The notes under the pieces: generated by a model
The model's database searches: none
The model's input: the letters and a program-made list of their open reading frames with translations, nothing else
Told to the model about the DNA's origin: nothing
Shown here: positions 48,804-60,154 of the stretch, in pieces
Layout: every line of letters starts with the position of its first letter
Position numbering within the stretch: position 1 is the first letter of the stretch
Program-made: the position numbers and the translations under genes
Assembly (NCBI GenBank): GCA_903927345.1
Contig: CAIYMO010000033.1
Location: forward strand, 1 to 64,000
Reading direction: 5' to 3'
DNA: 64,000 nucleotides
From: an uncultured Armatimonadota bacterium
GTDB lineage: Bacteria; Armatimonadota; Fimbriimonadia; Fimbriimonadales; Fimbriimonadaceae

Positions 48804-48827
48804 TCAAACGTTTGAACACTCTATATA
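48804..48827 (-). promoter_or_regulatory. Probable operator and -10 box of the ROK kinase gene
   Basis: TCAAACGTTTGA (48804-48815) is a perfect 12-bp palindrome with a central CG like LacI/GalR-family operators. On the minus strand TATATA (48827-48822) ends six bases before it, so transcription of the kinase gene would start within the palindrome. No LacI-family gene is in the window. Confidence 0.45.
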
Positions 48828-48886
48828 AGAATTGTTGAACTAACTCCTAGCAAAAAGCGTAGGGGTTAGATACAGTTTGGGGAGAT

Positions 48887-49837
48887 ATGGCAAGCGCAAG
48901 GATTGGTGACTTCTCGCGACAGATCGTTCGCGAAATCGAAAAAGCCGTTGTCGGCAAAAGAGAAGCCGTGGAAATGGCAACCGTGACCCTTCTATGTGAA
49001 GGTCATCTTCTCATCGAAGACGTCCCAGGCGTCGGCAAAACCACGCTCGCCAAAGCAATGGCGAGAACCATCGGTGGAGAATTCCGCCGCGTCCAGTTCA
49101 CCCCAGACCTCCTTCCTGCCGACATCACCGGAAGTTCGATCTACAACCAAAAGGAATCCGAATTCGAATTCCGCGCCGGACCGCTCTTCGCCAACGTCGT
49201 CCTTGCCGACGAAATCAACCGTGCGACGCCGAAAACTCAATCGGCACTCCTGGAAGCAATGGAAGAAGGTCAAGTCTCCTCCGATGGCGACACCCGAATG
49301 CTCCCTCGACCCTTCTTCGTCATCGCCACCCAGAACTCGGTCGAAATGACCGGAACCTATCCGCTGCCCGAAGCCCAACTCGACCGCTTCTTCTCGAGGA
49401 TCAGCCTCGGCTACCCTGACCGAGAAGCCGAACGAGCCGTCCTCAGCGCCCAGCAAACCGCCAGCCCAATCGACACCGTTACAGCTGCCGTAACGCTGGA
49501 AGAACTCAAAGCCATCCAAGCCGAGATTCGCCAAACCTTCGTCCACGACATGATCAAGGACTACATCGTCGACATCGTCCGCGCCACCCGAACAAGCAAC
49601 CAGCTCCTCCTCGGAGCCTCACCCCGAGCCACGCTCCACCTCATGCGAGCCGCTCAGGCCAAAGCATCGATCCAAGGTGCTGACTCAGTTCGTCCAGACG
49701 ATGTCAAGCAAGTCGCTCCCTACGTCCTCGGTCACCGAGTTCTCGCCCGAGCCGAGCTCCGGGCAAAGGGAATGGACTCCTACGATGTCGTCAAGCAAGT
49801 CGTCGATTCGGTCACCGCGCCTCTCCCTGTAGGATAA
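48887..49837 (+). CDS. MoxR-type AAA+ ATPase
   Basis: A 316-residue chaperone-like ATPase. Walker A 'EDVPGVGKTTLAKAM' (about 45-59), 'FRRVQFTPDLLPADITGSSI', Walker B 'NVVLADEINRATPKTQSALL' with sensor 'FVIATQNSVEMTGTYPLPEA'. It is the first gene of the classic moxR-DUF58-transglutaminase set, which is thought to help assemble or modify a cell-envelope system. GGGGAG lies just before the ATG. Confidence 0.95.
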   Translation: MASARIGDFSRQIVREIEKAVVGKREAVEMATVTLLCEGHLLIEDVPGVGKTTLAKAMARTIGGEFRRVQFTPDLLPADITGSSIYNQKESEFEFRAGPLFANVVLADEINRATPKTQSALLEAMEEGQVSSDGDTRMLPRPFFVIATQNSVEMTGTYPLPEAQLDRFFSRISLGYPDREAERAVLSAQQTASPIDTVTAAVTLEELKAIQAEIRQTFVHDMIKDYIVDIVRATRTSNQLLLGASPRATLHLMRAAQAKASIQGADSVRPDDVKQVAPYVLGHRVLARAELRAKGMDSYDVVKQVVDSVTAPLPVG

Positions 49838-49841
49838 GAAT

Positions 49842-51020
49842 ATGCGCCGCGTCGCTGGTCGAGCCCTCAGTGTCGCCTCTCTCTTCCTCGGCCTCGTCGC
49901 CGTGCTCATCAACGCGCCCGCTCTGTTTTACATGAGCTTTGCGTTGATCGCAACCATCGTCGCCTGCAACATCCAAAGCAACCTCGCAACAAAGGCTCTT
50001 CGCATCGAACGCATCGCTCCAAAGAGCGTCCACGTCGGCGAACTCGTTACCGTCGAGATCGTCCTCTGGAGCGAACGCAAAATCAAGCGTCCGTTGGTGA
50101 CCGTCGACGACAATCTGCCTGCGCGATTGCATCCGGGTGGGGTCGGGCCAAGCCTTCCCGTTGCACCTGCCTTCGACCTTCCCGTGCGAACGCTCTACCA
50201 ATTCACCCCTCTCAAACGGGGACGATTCCGCTGGAAAAACCTCAAGGTGACCGCCACCGACGCACTGGGTCTGACGACAAAGACGGTCGAATACCCAACC
50301 GAGCAAACCGAAATCGTTGTTGTCCCGCTCCCGATCCCCGTCTCAATCGAGCTCCCCAGCTCTGCTGGTTGGGGAATCAATGAGGCAATCTCCGGTCAGG
50401 CTGCCGGCGCAGGCATCGAACCAAGAGGAATTCGCCAATACACATACGGCGACTCCCTAAGACATGTTCACTGGCGAACCAGCGCACGAACCGGGGTTCT
50501 GCAAGTCAAAGAGTTCCAAGCCGGCTCTCAGGGTGCAGCGAGCTTTATCATCCAGCGATCCTCAAACACCGACGCAGGAAAGGGCAATGTCTCGACCCTC
50601 GACGCGATCTGCGGCCACTCCCTTTACATTGCCGAGCAAATGCTCCGACAAGGAGTCAGTGTCAGCTTCCCGCTCATGGAGGAAGAACGTGGTAAGAAGG
50701 GCGAAGCAGAACGGAAGGAAGAGATAGCACTCCTTCTCGGAACCCTCAACGCTGACTCTGCGACTACTTTAGGCGCAGACATCCTCGAAGCCGCCGCCCT
50801 TCTCGAAACCGGCGCAACGCTGTACGTCTTCGCCGCGATTGACGATGGCTCTCTCGTCTCGTCTCTCCAGCGTCTCAGAGGCCGTGCCAGCGTCGTCGTG
50901 CTGGTCTACGATGCGGCTGCCTACGATCCCAAACGAATCTCCGACTCGGCTGCACTCTTTAGCGAAGCCTATCGCCAGGCGGGTGCTCACGTTGTGCTCA
51001 TGCCGGAGGTGGCAGGTTGA
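49842..51020 (+). CDS. DUF58 domain protein
   Basis: A 392-residue protein with two N-terminal membrane helices (about 8-50), then a soluble domain with the DUF58 signature 'EPRGIRQYTYGDSLRHVHWR' followed by 'TSARTGVLQVKEFQ', a region related to the von Willebrand A fold. The C-terminal half is longer than usual and somewhat divergent. Partner of MoxR. It lies four bases after moxR and its stop codon overlaps the TTG start of the transglutaminase gene (TTGA). Confidence 0.92.
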   Translation: MRRVAGRALSVASLFLGLVAVLINAPALFYMSFALIATIVACNIQSNLATKALRIERIAPKSVHVGELVTVEIVLWSERKIKRPLVTVDDNLPARLHPGGVGPSLPVAPAFDLPVRTLYQFTPLKRGRFRWKNLKVTATDALGLTTKTVEYPTEQTEIVVVPLPIPVSIELPSSAGWGINEAISGQAAGAGIEPRGIRQYTYGDSLRHVHWRTSARTGVLQVKEFQAGSQGAASFIIQRSSNTDAGKGNVSTLDAICGHSLYIAEQMLRQGVSVSFPLMEEERGKKGEAERKEEIALLLGTLNADSATTLGADILEAAALLETGATLYVFAAIDDGSLVSSLQRLRGRASVVVLVYDAAAYDPKRISDSAALFSEAYRQAGAHVVLMPEVAG

Positions 51021-53119
51021 GAAAGAACTGGTGGACAGATACCAGCACGGCAAACTGGGTTGACTATCTGATCAGTTGGCTAGCGTCGGGTCTCGCTGCA
51101 TTTTCGTGCGGACAGGCCGTCGGCTCGGACAAAGTTTCCACGCTTGGAGTCGGAATCGTCACCATTGGAACTCTCCTCAGCTATCTTGCTCGAGTTCTCG
51201 GAGGCGAACAAAAGTGGACCAAGCTAGCCGGTCCCATCTACTGCATCTCAGCATGGGCGGCTTTCTTGGGAGTTCGCTACATCAACGGGGCTATCTTTGA
51301 GGAAGGCACATTTCCAATCGAGCTAATGCCATCGAGCTGGCTCTATTGGATGATCTTGCTCGGTACCTGTTTCCTTTGGCGTGACGGAACCCTCATTTTT
51401 CACCTGGTTCCTGCGCTTGCAATGTTCGGCTTCGTCGGCTGTTACGATACGTTCCGCCCGGTCGTCATCCTCTTCTTCATCTTCCTTGTCTGCTTCGCGA
51501 TCATGTTTGCCAGAGCTCATGCCCGGGAGATGCAGACTCGCGCAAAGGAGTCGGGCTACTTCAATCACACATCGCAATCGCAATTGTCCGCGATGGATGA
51601 ATCAGAAGTCCTTCGTGAAGGACCTTGGCGGTGGGCGGCAGGTGCGGAGTGGGCTCTCGGGTCCGCGATGATCATTGTGCTGTTATCGGCACTTGGTGCC
51701 CCCGTTATCCAGGCGGGCGCAAAGCCAATTGCAGGCTTCATTGCCGTACGTCAGCCAACGCTGCGAAACGCAGCAAATCGGCTTCCGGCTAATTCATCAG
51801 CCGTTCGAGACACAGCGAAAGTTGGCGACGGCGCCGTTGATCTCAGTAACCGCCCGTACTTTGAAGTCAAGGGCGATATTCCGGGATATCTACGGACTGC
51901 GGCTTATAACACCTGGACAGGGCGGATGTGGCAACGCGTCTCTCCTCTTAGTCCGAACGAGGTGTATGAAACCGCGACAGGGAACCCTTCGGGAGTTGAA
52001 GATCAGGCATTCGCCCAGCGAATGAAGAATCCAAATCAGGTGCCTGGAACTCCGCCGGGCGAGTACCGAACCCAGTCCATTTTGGTGAAGTCGCTCATCG
52101 CCACCTCCGAAATTCCTCAGGCCGGGAACAGCCCAATCTGCCAGCACCCAAGAGGAGTCCTACCCTCCGTTGACGGTGTTGTTGCAGCTGCTTCATTGAG
52201 CATTTACTCGGCGGCGATTAGCTTCGACGAGGTTGAACCCAGGGCTGATGCAAACGTCCCGAAGAAGCTTCCAGGCTGCATCTTTGCCAACCTTTCCAAA
52301 GAGAATCTGGCTCCACGACTCGTTGCCGAAGCAAAGAAGATCACTAAGAACGCTAAGAGCGATGCTGAAAAGATGGAATTGATCCGCTTCGCAGTAAGCA
52401 GATTGATCAAGTACAACACGAAAGTTCCAGCGACTCCAGCTGGCGAAGATCCAGCAGCATATGCCTGCTTTGAGAGCCGCGAGGGGTACTGCGATGTGTT
52501 TGCAACCTCCGTTGTGCAAATGGGCCGCGCAGTTGGGGTCCCCTGCCGATACACTATCGGTTATCTTCCCGACCTTCAGAATCGAAACTCGGTAGGCACT
52601 CAAATCCTCCTAGAATCTGATCGGCACGCATGGGCCGAGGCTTACTTTGATGGCGTTGGCTGGGTTCCTTATGATGCGACAATGGGAGCCGATGTTGTTC
52701 CTGGCGGCGACCGTAGGCACAGTGCTTCCGAAGGAATTACTGCCGTTCAAGTCATCAGCATGTTCTTAAACGGACTGATTGTGCTGGCGCTGGTGGTTGG
52801 TGGCTACGCTCTCTACAAGGCGCGAACTGCGCCGAAGACTCCAGAGATCGTGAAGGCTGAGCTAGACCGAAATTACTTGGTCTTCATTGGCAATGTCTGG
52901 CGCTTCACTGGCAACCGACGTTTACTCAGCGAGACGACGAACGAGTACCTTGCCCGGGTCGAAAGCCGGCTAGGTGAACATGCGTCAGCGGCAGGCGAGA
53001 TCGGAACCGAGTTTACGAACATGATGTTCTCTCGGTCGACACCGACCGTTGAACAGGTGGCGAAGCTTCAGGCGGACGTGGCACACTTTGCAAAGCAATT
53101 GCGCGCGGCCAAAAAATGA
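51017..53119 (+). CDS. TgpA-like membrane transglutaminase-domain protein
   Basis: A 700-residue protein starting at TTG. Residues about 15-240 form six or so membrane helices, then a large extracytoplasmic domain with the transglutaminase core: Cys492 in 'REGYCDVFATSVVQMGRAVG', His537 in 'DRHAWAEAYF' and Asp553 in 'GWVPYDATMG'. A further membrane helix (about 580-600, 'VISMFLNGLIVLALVVGGYA') precedes a cytoplasmic DUF4129-like tail. Together with MoxR and DUF58 it forms the conserved triad seen in Pseudomonas (TgpA). Substrate unknown. The sense strand of this gene and those after it has clearly less C excess than moxR. Confidence 0.92.
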   Translation: MRKNWWTDTSTANWVDYLISWLASGLAAFSCGQAVGSDKVSTLGVGIVTIGTLLSYLARVLGGEQKWTKLAGPIYCISAWAAFLGVRYINGAIFEEGTFPIELMPSSWLYWMILLGTCFLWRDGTLIFHLVPALAMFGFVGCYDTFRPVVILFFIFLVCFAIMFARAHAREMQTRAKESGYFNHTSQSQLSAMDESEVLREGPWRWAAGAEWALGSAMIIVLLSALGAPVIQAGAKPIAGFIAVRQPTLRNAANRLPANSSAVRDTAKVGDGAVDLSNRPYFEVKGDIPGYLRTAAYNTWTGRMWQRVSPLSPNEVYETATGNPSGVEDQAFAQRMKNPNQVPGTPPGEYRTQSILVKSLIATSEIPQAGNSPICQHPRGVLPSVDGVVAAASLSIYSAAISFDEVEPRADANVPKKLPGCIFANLSKENLAPRLVAEAKKITKNAKSDAEKMELIRFAVSRLIKYNTKVPATPAGEDPAAYACFESREGYCDVFATSVVQMGRAVGVPCRYTIGYLPDLQNRNSVGTQILLESDRHAWAEAYFDGVGWVPYDATMGADVVPGGDRRHSASEGITAVQVISMFLNGLIVLALVVGGYALYKARTAPKTPEIVKAELDRNYLVFIGNVWRFTGNRRLLSETTNEYLARVESRLGEHASAAGEIGTEFTNMMFSRSTPTVEQVAKLQADVAHFAKQLRAAKK

Positions 53120-54177
53120 GTTTTAGCATTCCCAAAGCACTTCAGCACCGAGTCATAGGCATCTCGGGCGGTGAGGAGCTACTCGTTCGCCGCGCTATCT
53201 CCGACCTAATCTTGGGCGCAGGGTTGGAAAAGGATGACTACGACCTTCAGCATCTGAGCGGAGATTCAAGTGCGCCTAGCGAATGGTTGGGTTCTGCTGG
53301 CACGATCCCGTTTCTGGCCCCACGTCGAGTGGTCGTTGTCAAGAATGCAACGAAGGCCAAACCGGATGACATTTCCGGAGAAAGTCTCAAAGCGCTTCCT
53401 GAATCAGCACTGCTTGTGCTCGTTCTCGAGGAGGATGCGTCAGGTGATGAGCGCAAAGGTGGAGCGAAGAAGAAGTCGTTTGAGAAGTTGATCACCCAAG
53501 CCGGCGGAGCCGTGTTTAGTTTTGACCTGGACCCCAAAAAGGCAAAAGACGATATCAAGAGTGAGGTTACCAAGCGAGGGAAGACAATCCATCCTCAGGC
53601 TCTCGAACTTCTGACTGAAATGGTCGGGGGGAGCGTCAGCCGCGCGTACGAGGAGCTGGACAAGCTCGTACTCTTCGCTGCCCATGATCAAATCTCCGAG
53701 AGTGATGTGCGGAGCATTGTTGTGGCATCGCGAGAGTGGAATATCTGGCGCATGATCGACACGATGGTTCAGGGCGATATTCCAGAGTCATTGCGGCAAC
53801 TCAAAATCATATTGTCCAACAAGGGAAAGGTCGAAGATGTGGCGTTTGGCCAGCTTTTCCCGCTGATATCGCGGCAATTGCGGTTGCTGTATCAAGGTCG
53901 ACTTTGCCTCGACGCTGGGGTGACTCCGGACCGTCCTGGTGAGCTAGTGAATAGCTTCCCGAACAAGCCGAATATCACCAGCATCTCCGACTACCAACGC
54001 AACTCCGTCATGCGTTCGGCGAGGAATCTGAGCCTCAAGCAACTCGGAATGGCCATGTCGCACCTCTCCGAAGCTGATGCACGGCTGAAGGGAATGGGAG
54101 CATCGTTTAGCGGGATCGACACCATCGAACGACTTGTTTTTGATTTAGCGACAACACTCAACCCGAAAAAGGCATAG
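53116..54177 (+). CDS. holA: DNA polymerase III subunit delta
   Basis: A 353-residue clamp-loader wrench subunit that opens the beta clamp. Family features: 'GISGGEELLVRRAISDLILGAG', 'FLAPRRVVVVKNATKAK', 'LVLVLEEDAS', 'GKTIHPQALELLTEMVGGSV', and the C-terminal helical collar ('GQLFPLISRQLRLLYQGRLC', 'SLKQLGMAMSHLSEADARLK'). Delta subunits lack an ATP-binding P-loop, as here. ATGA overlap with the preceding gene. Confidence 0.93.
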   Translation: MSFSIPKALQHRVIGISGGEELLVRRAISDLILGAGLEKDDYDLQHLSGDSSAPSEWLGSAGTIPFLAPRRVVVVKNATKAKPDDISGESLKALPESALLVLVLEEDASGDERKGGAKKKSFEKLITQAGGAVFSFDLDPKKAKDDIKSEVTKRGKTIHPQALELLTEMVGGSVSRAYEELDKLVLFAAHDQISESDVRSIVVASREWNIWRMIDTMVQGDIPESLRQLKIILSNKGKVEDVAFGQLFPLISRQLRLLYQGRLCLDAGVTPDRPGELVNSFPNKPNITSISDYQRNSVMRSARNLSLKQLGMAMSHLSEADARLKGMGASFSGIDTIERLVFDLATTLNPKKA

Positions 54178-54190
54178 AATAAGAATAACG

Positions 54191-54694
54191 ATGTCAGAGC
54201 ATATCGACGGCAATCAGAACGACGATCTAACGAACCCTCCACAGTTCTTTGCGGAGCAGGTATTTAATCAACCAGAGATCGTGGTTATAACCGAGCCGAT
54301 CGAAGTTCAGATTGAAGGTTTGTATGAAACCGAAATCGATCGTTCTCCTCATCAATTCATCGTATTGACCGACGGAGAAATTCGGCTCCCGATCAGCATC
54401 GGCACGCCGGAGGCAAAAGCTATCCTCGATGCGATTGAGCTTGAAGTTCCTGACCGTCCGATGACCCACGACTTGTTGCGCAACGTGATCGACCGTCTGG
54501 GTGCCACAGTAGAAAGAGTCGTTATCGACGATCTCTGGCGAGATATCTATTACGCAAAGATCTATCTGTTGCGTGGGTTAGAAGAGTTCATGATTGACGC
54601 GCGGCCGTCGGATGCAATTGCGGTCGCGGCAAGGTTTGCTGCGCCAATTTTTGTCCAATCTAAGATCCTGGAAGTCGCCGGGCGCGAAGCCTAA
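54191..54694 (+). CDS. Bifunctional nuclease family protein (DUF151)
   Basis: A 167-residue protein. After about 30 variable residues comes the DUF151 domain: 'IEGLYETEIDRSPHQFIVLT', 'LPISIGTPEAKAILDAIE', 'RPMTHDLLRNVIDRLGATVE', 'YYAKIYL' and 'IDARPSDAIAVAARFAAPIF'. Members have been described as bifunctional DNase/RNase enzymes. TAGAAT within the holA stop codon region could give it its own promoter, ten bases before the ATG. Confidence 0.92.
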   Translation: MSEHIDGNQNDDLTNPPQFFAEQVFNQPEIVVITEPIEVQIEGLYETEIDRSPHQFIVLTDGEIRLPISIGTPEAKAILDAIELEVPDRPMTHDLLRNVIDRLGATVERVVIDDLWRDIYYAKIYLLRGLEEFMIDARPSDAIAVAARFAAPIFVQSKILEVAGREA

Positions 54695-54701
54695 TCGGTA
54701 G

Positions 54702-57604
<2,903 letters not shown>

Positions 57605-57724
57605 TATCCTTTTTGTTATTTCCTGTCTACGCAATTTCTAGGTTCAACCCAACCTGAGGGGGTGGGTAAAGAGTGACGATTCGTGTGCCAAAATAGTTAT
57701 GTTATCGTCGTTATGTCCGTTTTG

Positions 57725-57783
57725 GGGTCGACTCCCCGCCGGACCCCGTTGATGTGTAGTCATGCTGTAGGAGGTGACCCCGA
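57725..57783 (+). promoter_or_regulatory. Leader with alternative hairpins before the 3D-protein gene
   Basis: GGGGTC (57725-57730) can pair with GACCCC at 57743-57748 or with an identical GACCCC at 57777-57782, which directly follows the GGAGG Shine-Dalgarno of the 3D-protein gene. The two pairings are mutually exclusive, so the leader could switch access to the ribosome binding site. No known riboswitch family recognised. Confidence 0.3.
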
Positions 57784-58428
57784 ATGCACAACTCCCCACA
57801 AAGGGTTTGTTTATTGCTGGTAGGTTTAGCGATCGCAATGTTCGCTTTTGCAGGCCAACCAAAAGAGGAAGGAATTGAGACGATCTCAGAGACAAAGACT
57901 CTGAAATCGGACACGGTGTACGAGTTCAGCCGTCAAGTAGGACTCGGGCGTATTGTCAAAGTGCGCGACGGAAAAAATGGTTCGATCACGAAGTTCTTCA
58001 AATTGCTGAAGAAGGATGGAAAGATCGTTGGAAAAGAGTTGATCCGAGAAGAGAAGGTCGACGCGGTTCCAACCACTTATCGACTTGGAAACGGTGGCTA
58101 CAATGCAAGCCGTGCCGGTGGGATGTTTAAGCCTAAAAAGGTTTTGACAATGAAAGCGTCTGCGTACGATCCAGGTCCCAGTTCAAACGGGAAATGGGCG
58201 GGAAGAACAACTCTTGGAGTTCGACCAACCTTCGGAATCGTTGCAGTTGATCCACGGACTATTCCGCTCGGTTCAATCCTGTTCATTGAAGGATACGGCT
58301 TCGGCTATGCGGCAGACACTGGTAGTGCCATCCGCGGCAACCGAATTGACCTCTGCATGAACTCGGTTAGCGAATGCTACCGGTTCGGACGGCGAACAGT
58401 AAAAGTTCACGTCCTCGGTAAAAAGTGA
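57784..58428 (+). CDS. Exported G5-like/3D-domain cell-wall protein
   Basis: A 214-residue protein with a signal peptide ('VCLLLVGLAIAMFAFAG'). Residues about 30-100 resemble a G5-like domain ('IETISETKTLKSDTVYEFSR'). The C-terminal 3D domain carries its three Asp: 'MKASAYDPGPSSNGKWAG', 'GIVAVDPRTIPLGSILFIEG' and 'YAADTGSAIRGNRIDLCM'. The fold is a lytic transglycosylase-like double-psi barrel used in peptidoglycan turnover (YabE, YocH, Rpf-linked). The strong GGAGG before the ATG defines the start. Directly upstream of rsmA, as yabE is near ksgA in Firmicutes. Confidence 0.88.
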   Translation: MHNSPQRVCLLLVGLAIAMFAFAGQPKEEGIETISETKTLKSDTVYEFSRQVGLGRIVKVRDGKNGSITKFFKLLKKDGKIVGKELIREEKVDAVPTTYRLGNGGYNASRAGGMFKPKKVLTMKASAYDPGPSSNGKWAGRTTLGVRPTFGIVAVDPRTIPLGSILFIEGYGFGYAADTGSAIRGNRIDLCMNSVSECYRFGRRTVKVHVLGKK

Positions 58429-59270
58429 ATCTCGCCGATCGTGGCGAGCTAGTAGGCTTCCTTCGGAAGCACGGCATTAGTGCCGACAAGAGTTTGGGGC
58501 AGCACTTTCTGTGCGCCCCAAGCGTCGTTAAGAGCATCGTTGATGCGGCAGGTGACTATCGGACCTGCCTCGAAGTCGGTCCTGGTCCGGGGATTCTGAC
58601 GTCGTTCCTCGCGAAGAAGGCTGAGACAATGCTCGCGGTTGAATTCGATGAGCGAATGATTGCTCTCCTCAAGGATTCTTCACCAACCTGCCAAGTGACT
58701 CACGGCGACGCACTCAAGGTCGACATGCGCCAGCTTTTGGCTGATACTCCTGAGCCACGCGCTCTGGTCTCCAACATGCCGTACTACATCACAGGCCCGC
58801 TGCTGGAGCGTTTTGCTGCCATCAGAGACCTGTACGACGTGGCCGTCCTTATGATGCAGAAGGAGGTAGGGGTGAAAATCGTCGCACGACCGGGCGAACG
58901 CGAACGGGGTGCGTTGAGCGTGATGCTCCAAACCCAGTTTGAAATCACGAGAGTGCTGAAGGTGCCCGCAGGTGCGTTCATGCCGCCTCCGAAGGTCGAG
59001 TCGGTCGTCCTCAAGCTGATCCCGCGCCAAGCTGAGCTTCCGCGAAGCTTCGAACGAGTCGTGAGAGCTGGTCATAGCCAACCGAGAAAGACCCTGATTA
59101 ACTGCCTGGCCGCAACATTCCGACAAGAGCGAACTGTTGTTCAGGAAGTTATTGCAGAGGCAGGGCTAACGGAGAACACTCGCGGATTTGAATTAGATGA
59201 GGTTCAATGGGTCAAACTTTCAGAAGTCATTGAGCAGCAGGCATGGATCGAGTCAGTAGCGAAAGGTTAA
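58425..59270 (+). CDS. rsmA: 16S rRNA (adenine1518-N6/adenine1519-N6)-dimethyltransferase
   Basis: A 281-residue rRNA methyltransferase (KsgA) that dimethylates two adenines of 16S rRNA helix 45 during 30S maturation. Motifs: 'DKSLGQHFLCAPSVVKSIVD', SAM-binding 'CLEVGPGPGILTSFLAKKAE', and catalytic 'VSNMPYYITGPLLERF' (NxPY). The C-terminal helical domain has 'FMPPPKVESVVLKLIP' and 'RKTLINCLAA'. GTG start overlaps the stop of the 3D-protein gene (GTGA). Confidence 0.96.
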   Translation: MNLADRGELVGFLRKHGISADKSLGQHFLCAPSVVKSIVDAAGDYRTCLEVGPGPGILTSFLAKKAETMLAVEFDERMIALLKDSSPTCQVTHGDALKVDMRQLLADTPEPRALVSNMPYYITGPLLERFAAIRDLYDVAVLMMQKEVGVKIVARPGERERGALSVMLQTQFEITRVLKVPAGAFMPPPKVESVVLKLIPRQAELPRSFERVVRAGHSQPRKTLINCLAATFRQERTVVQEVIAEAGLTENTRGFELDEVQWVKLSEVIEQQAWIESVAKG

Positions 59271-60154
59271 AGTCAGCAGCACTGGAACTTGGGTTCACCA
59301 CCATCGGTGTCGCTCCAGCCGAGACGATCCCGCAAGCACTTCAATACTACAGCAACTGGCTTGGCGAAGGCTATCAGGCTGACATGGAGTACTTGGAGAC
59401 CCATCAGCCACTCAAGCAGCATCCGGGGCACCTACTCGAGGGTTGCCAGGCCGTGGTTGCCGTCTCACTGAACTACTATCAGGAGCCTCCTGAGCGGGAT
59501 GGGAAGATCGCTCGGTATGCGCTCGGACGTGACTATCACAAGGTAATCCGTACCAAGCTAAACCATCTGAGCAAAGCAATTCAGGACGAGTATCCAGATG
59601 CCCTTAACCGCGCCTGCGTCGATTCTGCCCCGATTCTGGATCGCGCCTATGCCAGCCTCGCGGGCCTAGGGTGGTTTGGAAAGAACACAATGCTGATTGA
59701 CTCCAAAAGAGGAAGTTGGTTCTTCATCGGTCTTCTTCTGACCACAGTGCCCTACGAATTGGATGCACCAAGCGTCGGAGGTTGTGGCAATTGTCGAAAG
59801 TGCATTGATGCCTGTCCAACCGGTGCCATCAAGATCCTTGGCGACCGTTATGCTGTGGACTCTCGACACTGCATAAGCTACCAAACGATCGAAAACAAGG
59901 GACCCATCACCGAGGACCCGGATGGGTGGGTGTTTGGTTGTGACGTCTGCCAAGAGGTTTGCCCGTTCAATCATCCTCGTGAGAGCCAGCCATTGCGGGC
60001 AGAAAGAACGGTCGAGCCCGGATTCTTGCTCCCCTTAGCGCAGCGCCTCCGCCCGGAGATATCCGAGCCTGAATGGGATGAAGCGACCCAAGGCTCCCCA
60101 ATCCGTCGAGCTGGCTACCAGGGTTGGCTAAGAAACAATCAGCGCATCACGTGA
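59243..60154 (+). CDS. queG: Epoxyqueuosine reductase
   Basis: A 303-residue cobalamin- and [4Fe-4S]-dependent enzyme that makes queuosine from epoxyqueuosine in tRNA. Features: 'GFTTIGVAPAE', 'ADMEYLETHQ', 'KIARYALGRDYHKVIR', 'CVDSAPILDRAYASLAGLGW' (catalytic Asp region), 'FGKNTMLI', and two 4Fe-4S cluster motifs 'CGNCRKCIDACPTGAI' and 'CDVCQEVCPFN'. The C-terminus is shorter than in QueG of E. coli and lacks HEAT repeats. It overlaps rsmA by 28 bases. QueG needs cobalamin, notable with the riboswitch 1.5 kb away. Confidence 0.93.
   Translation: MDRVSSERLKSAALELGFTTIGVAPAETIPQALQYYSNWLGEGYQADMEYLETHQPLKQHPGHLLEGCQAVVAVSLNYYQEPPERDGKIARYALGRDYHKVIRTKLNHLSKAIQDEYPDALNRACVDSAPILDRAYASLAGLGWFGKNTMLIDSKRGSWFFIGLLLTTVPYELDAPSVGGCGNCRKCIDACPTGAIKILGDRYAVDSRHCISYQTIENKGPITEDPDGWVFGCDVCQEVCPFNHPRESQPLRAERTVEPGFLLPLAQRLRPEISEPEWDEATQGSPIRRAGYQGWLRNNQRIT

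Noticed and set aside
50000-54000. Replication origin at the skew switch
   Set aside because: No DnaA-box cluster (TTATNCACA) and no dnaA, dnaN or gyrase genes were seen; kept only as a skew observation.
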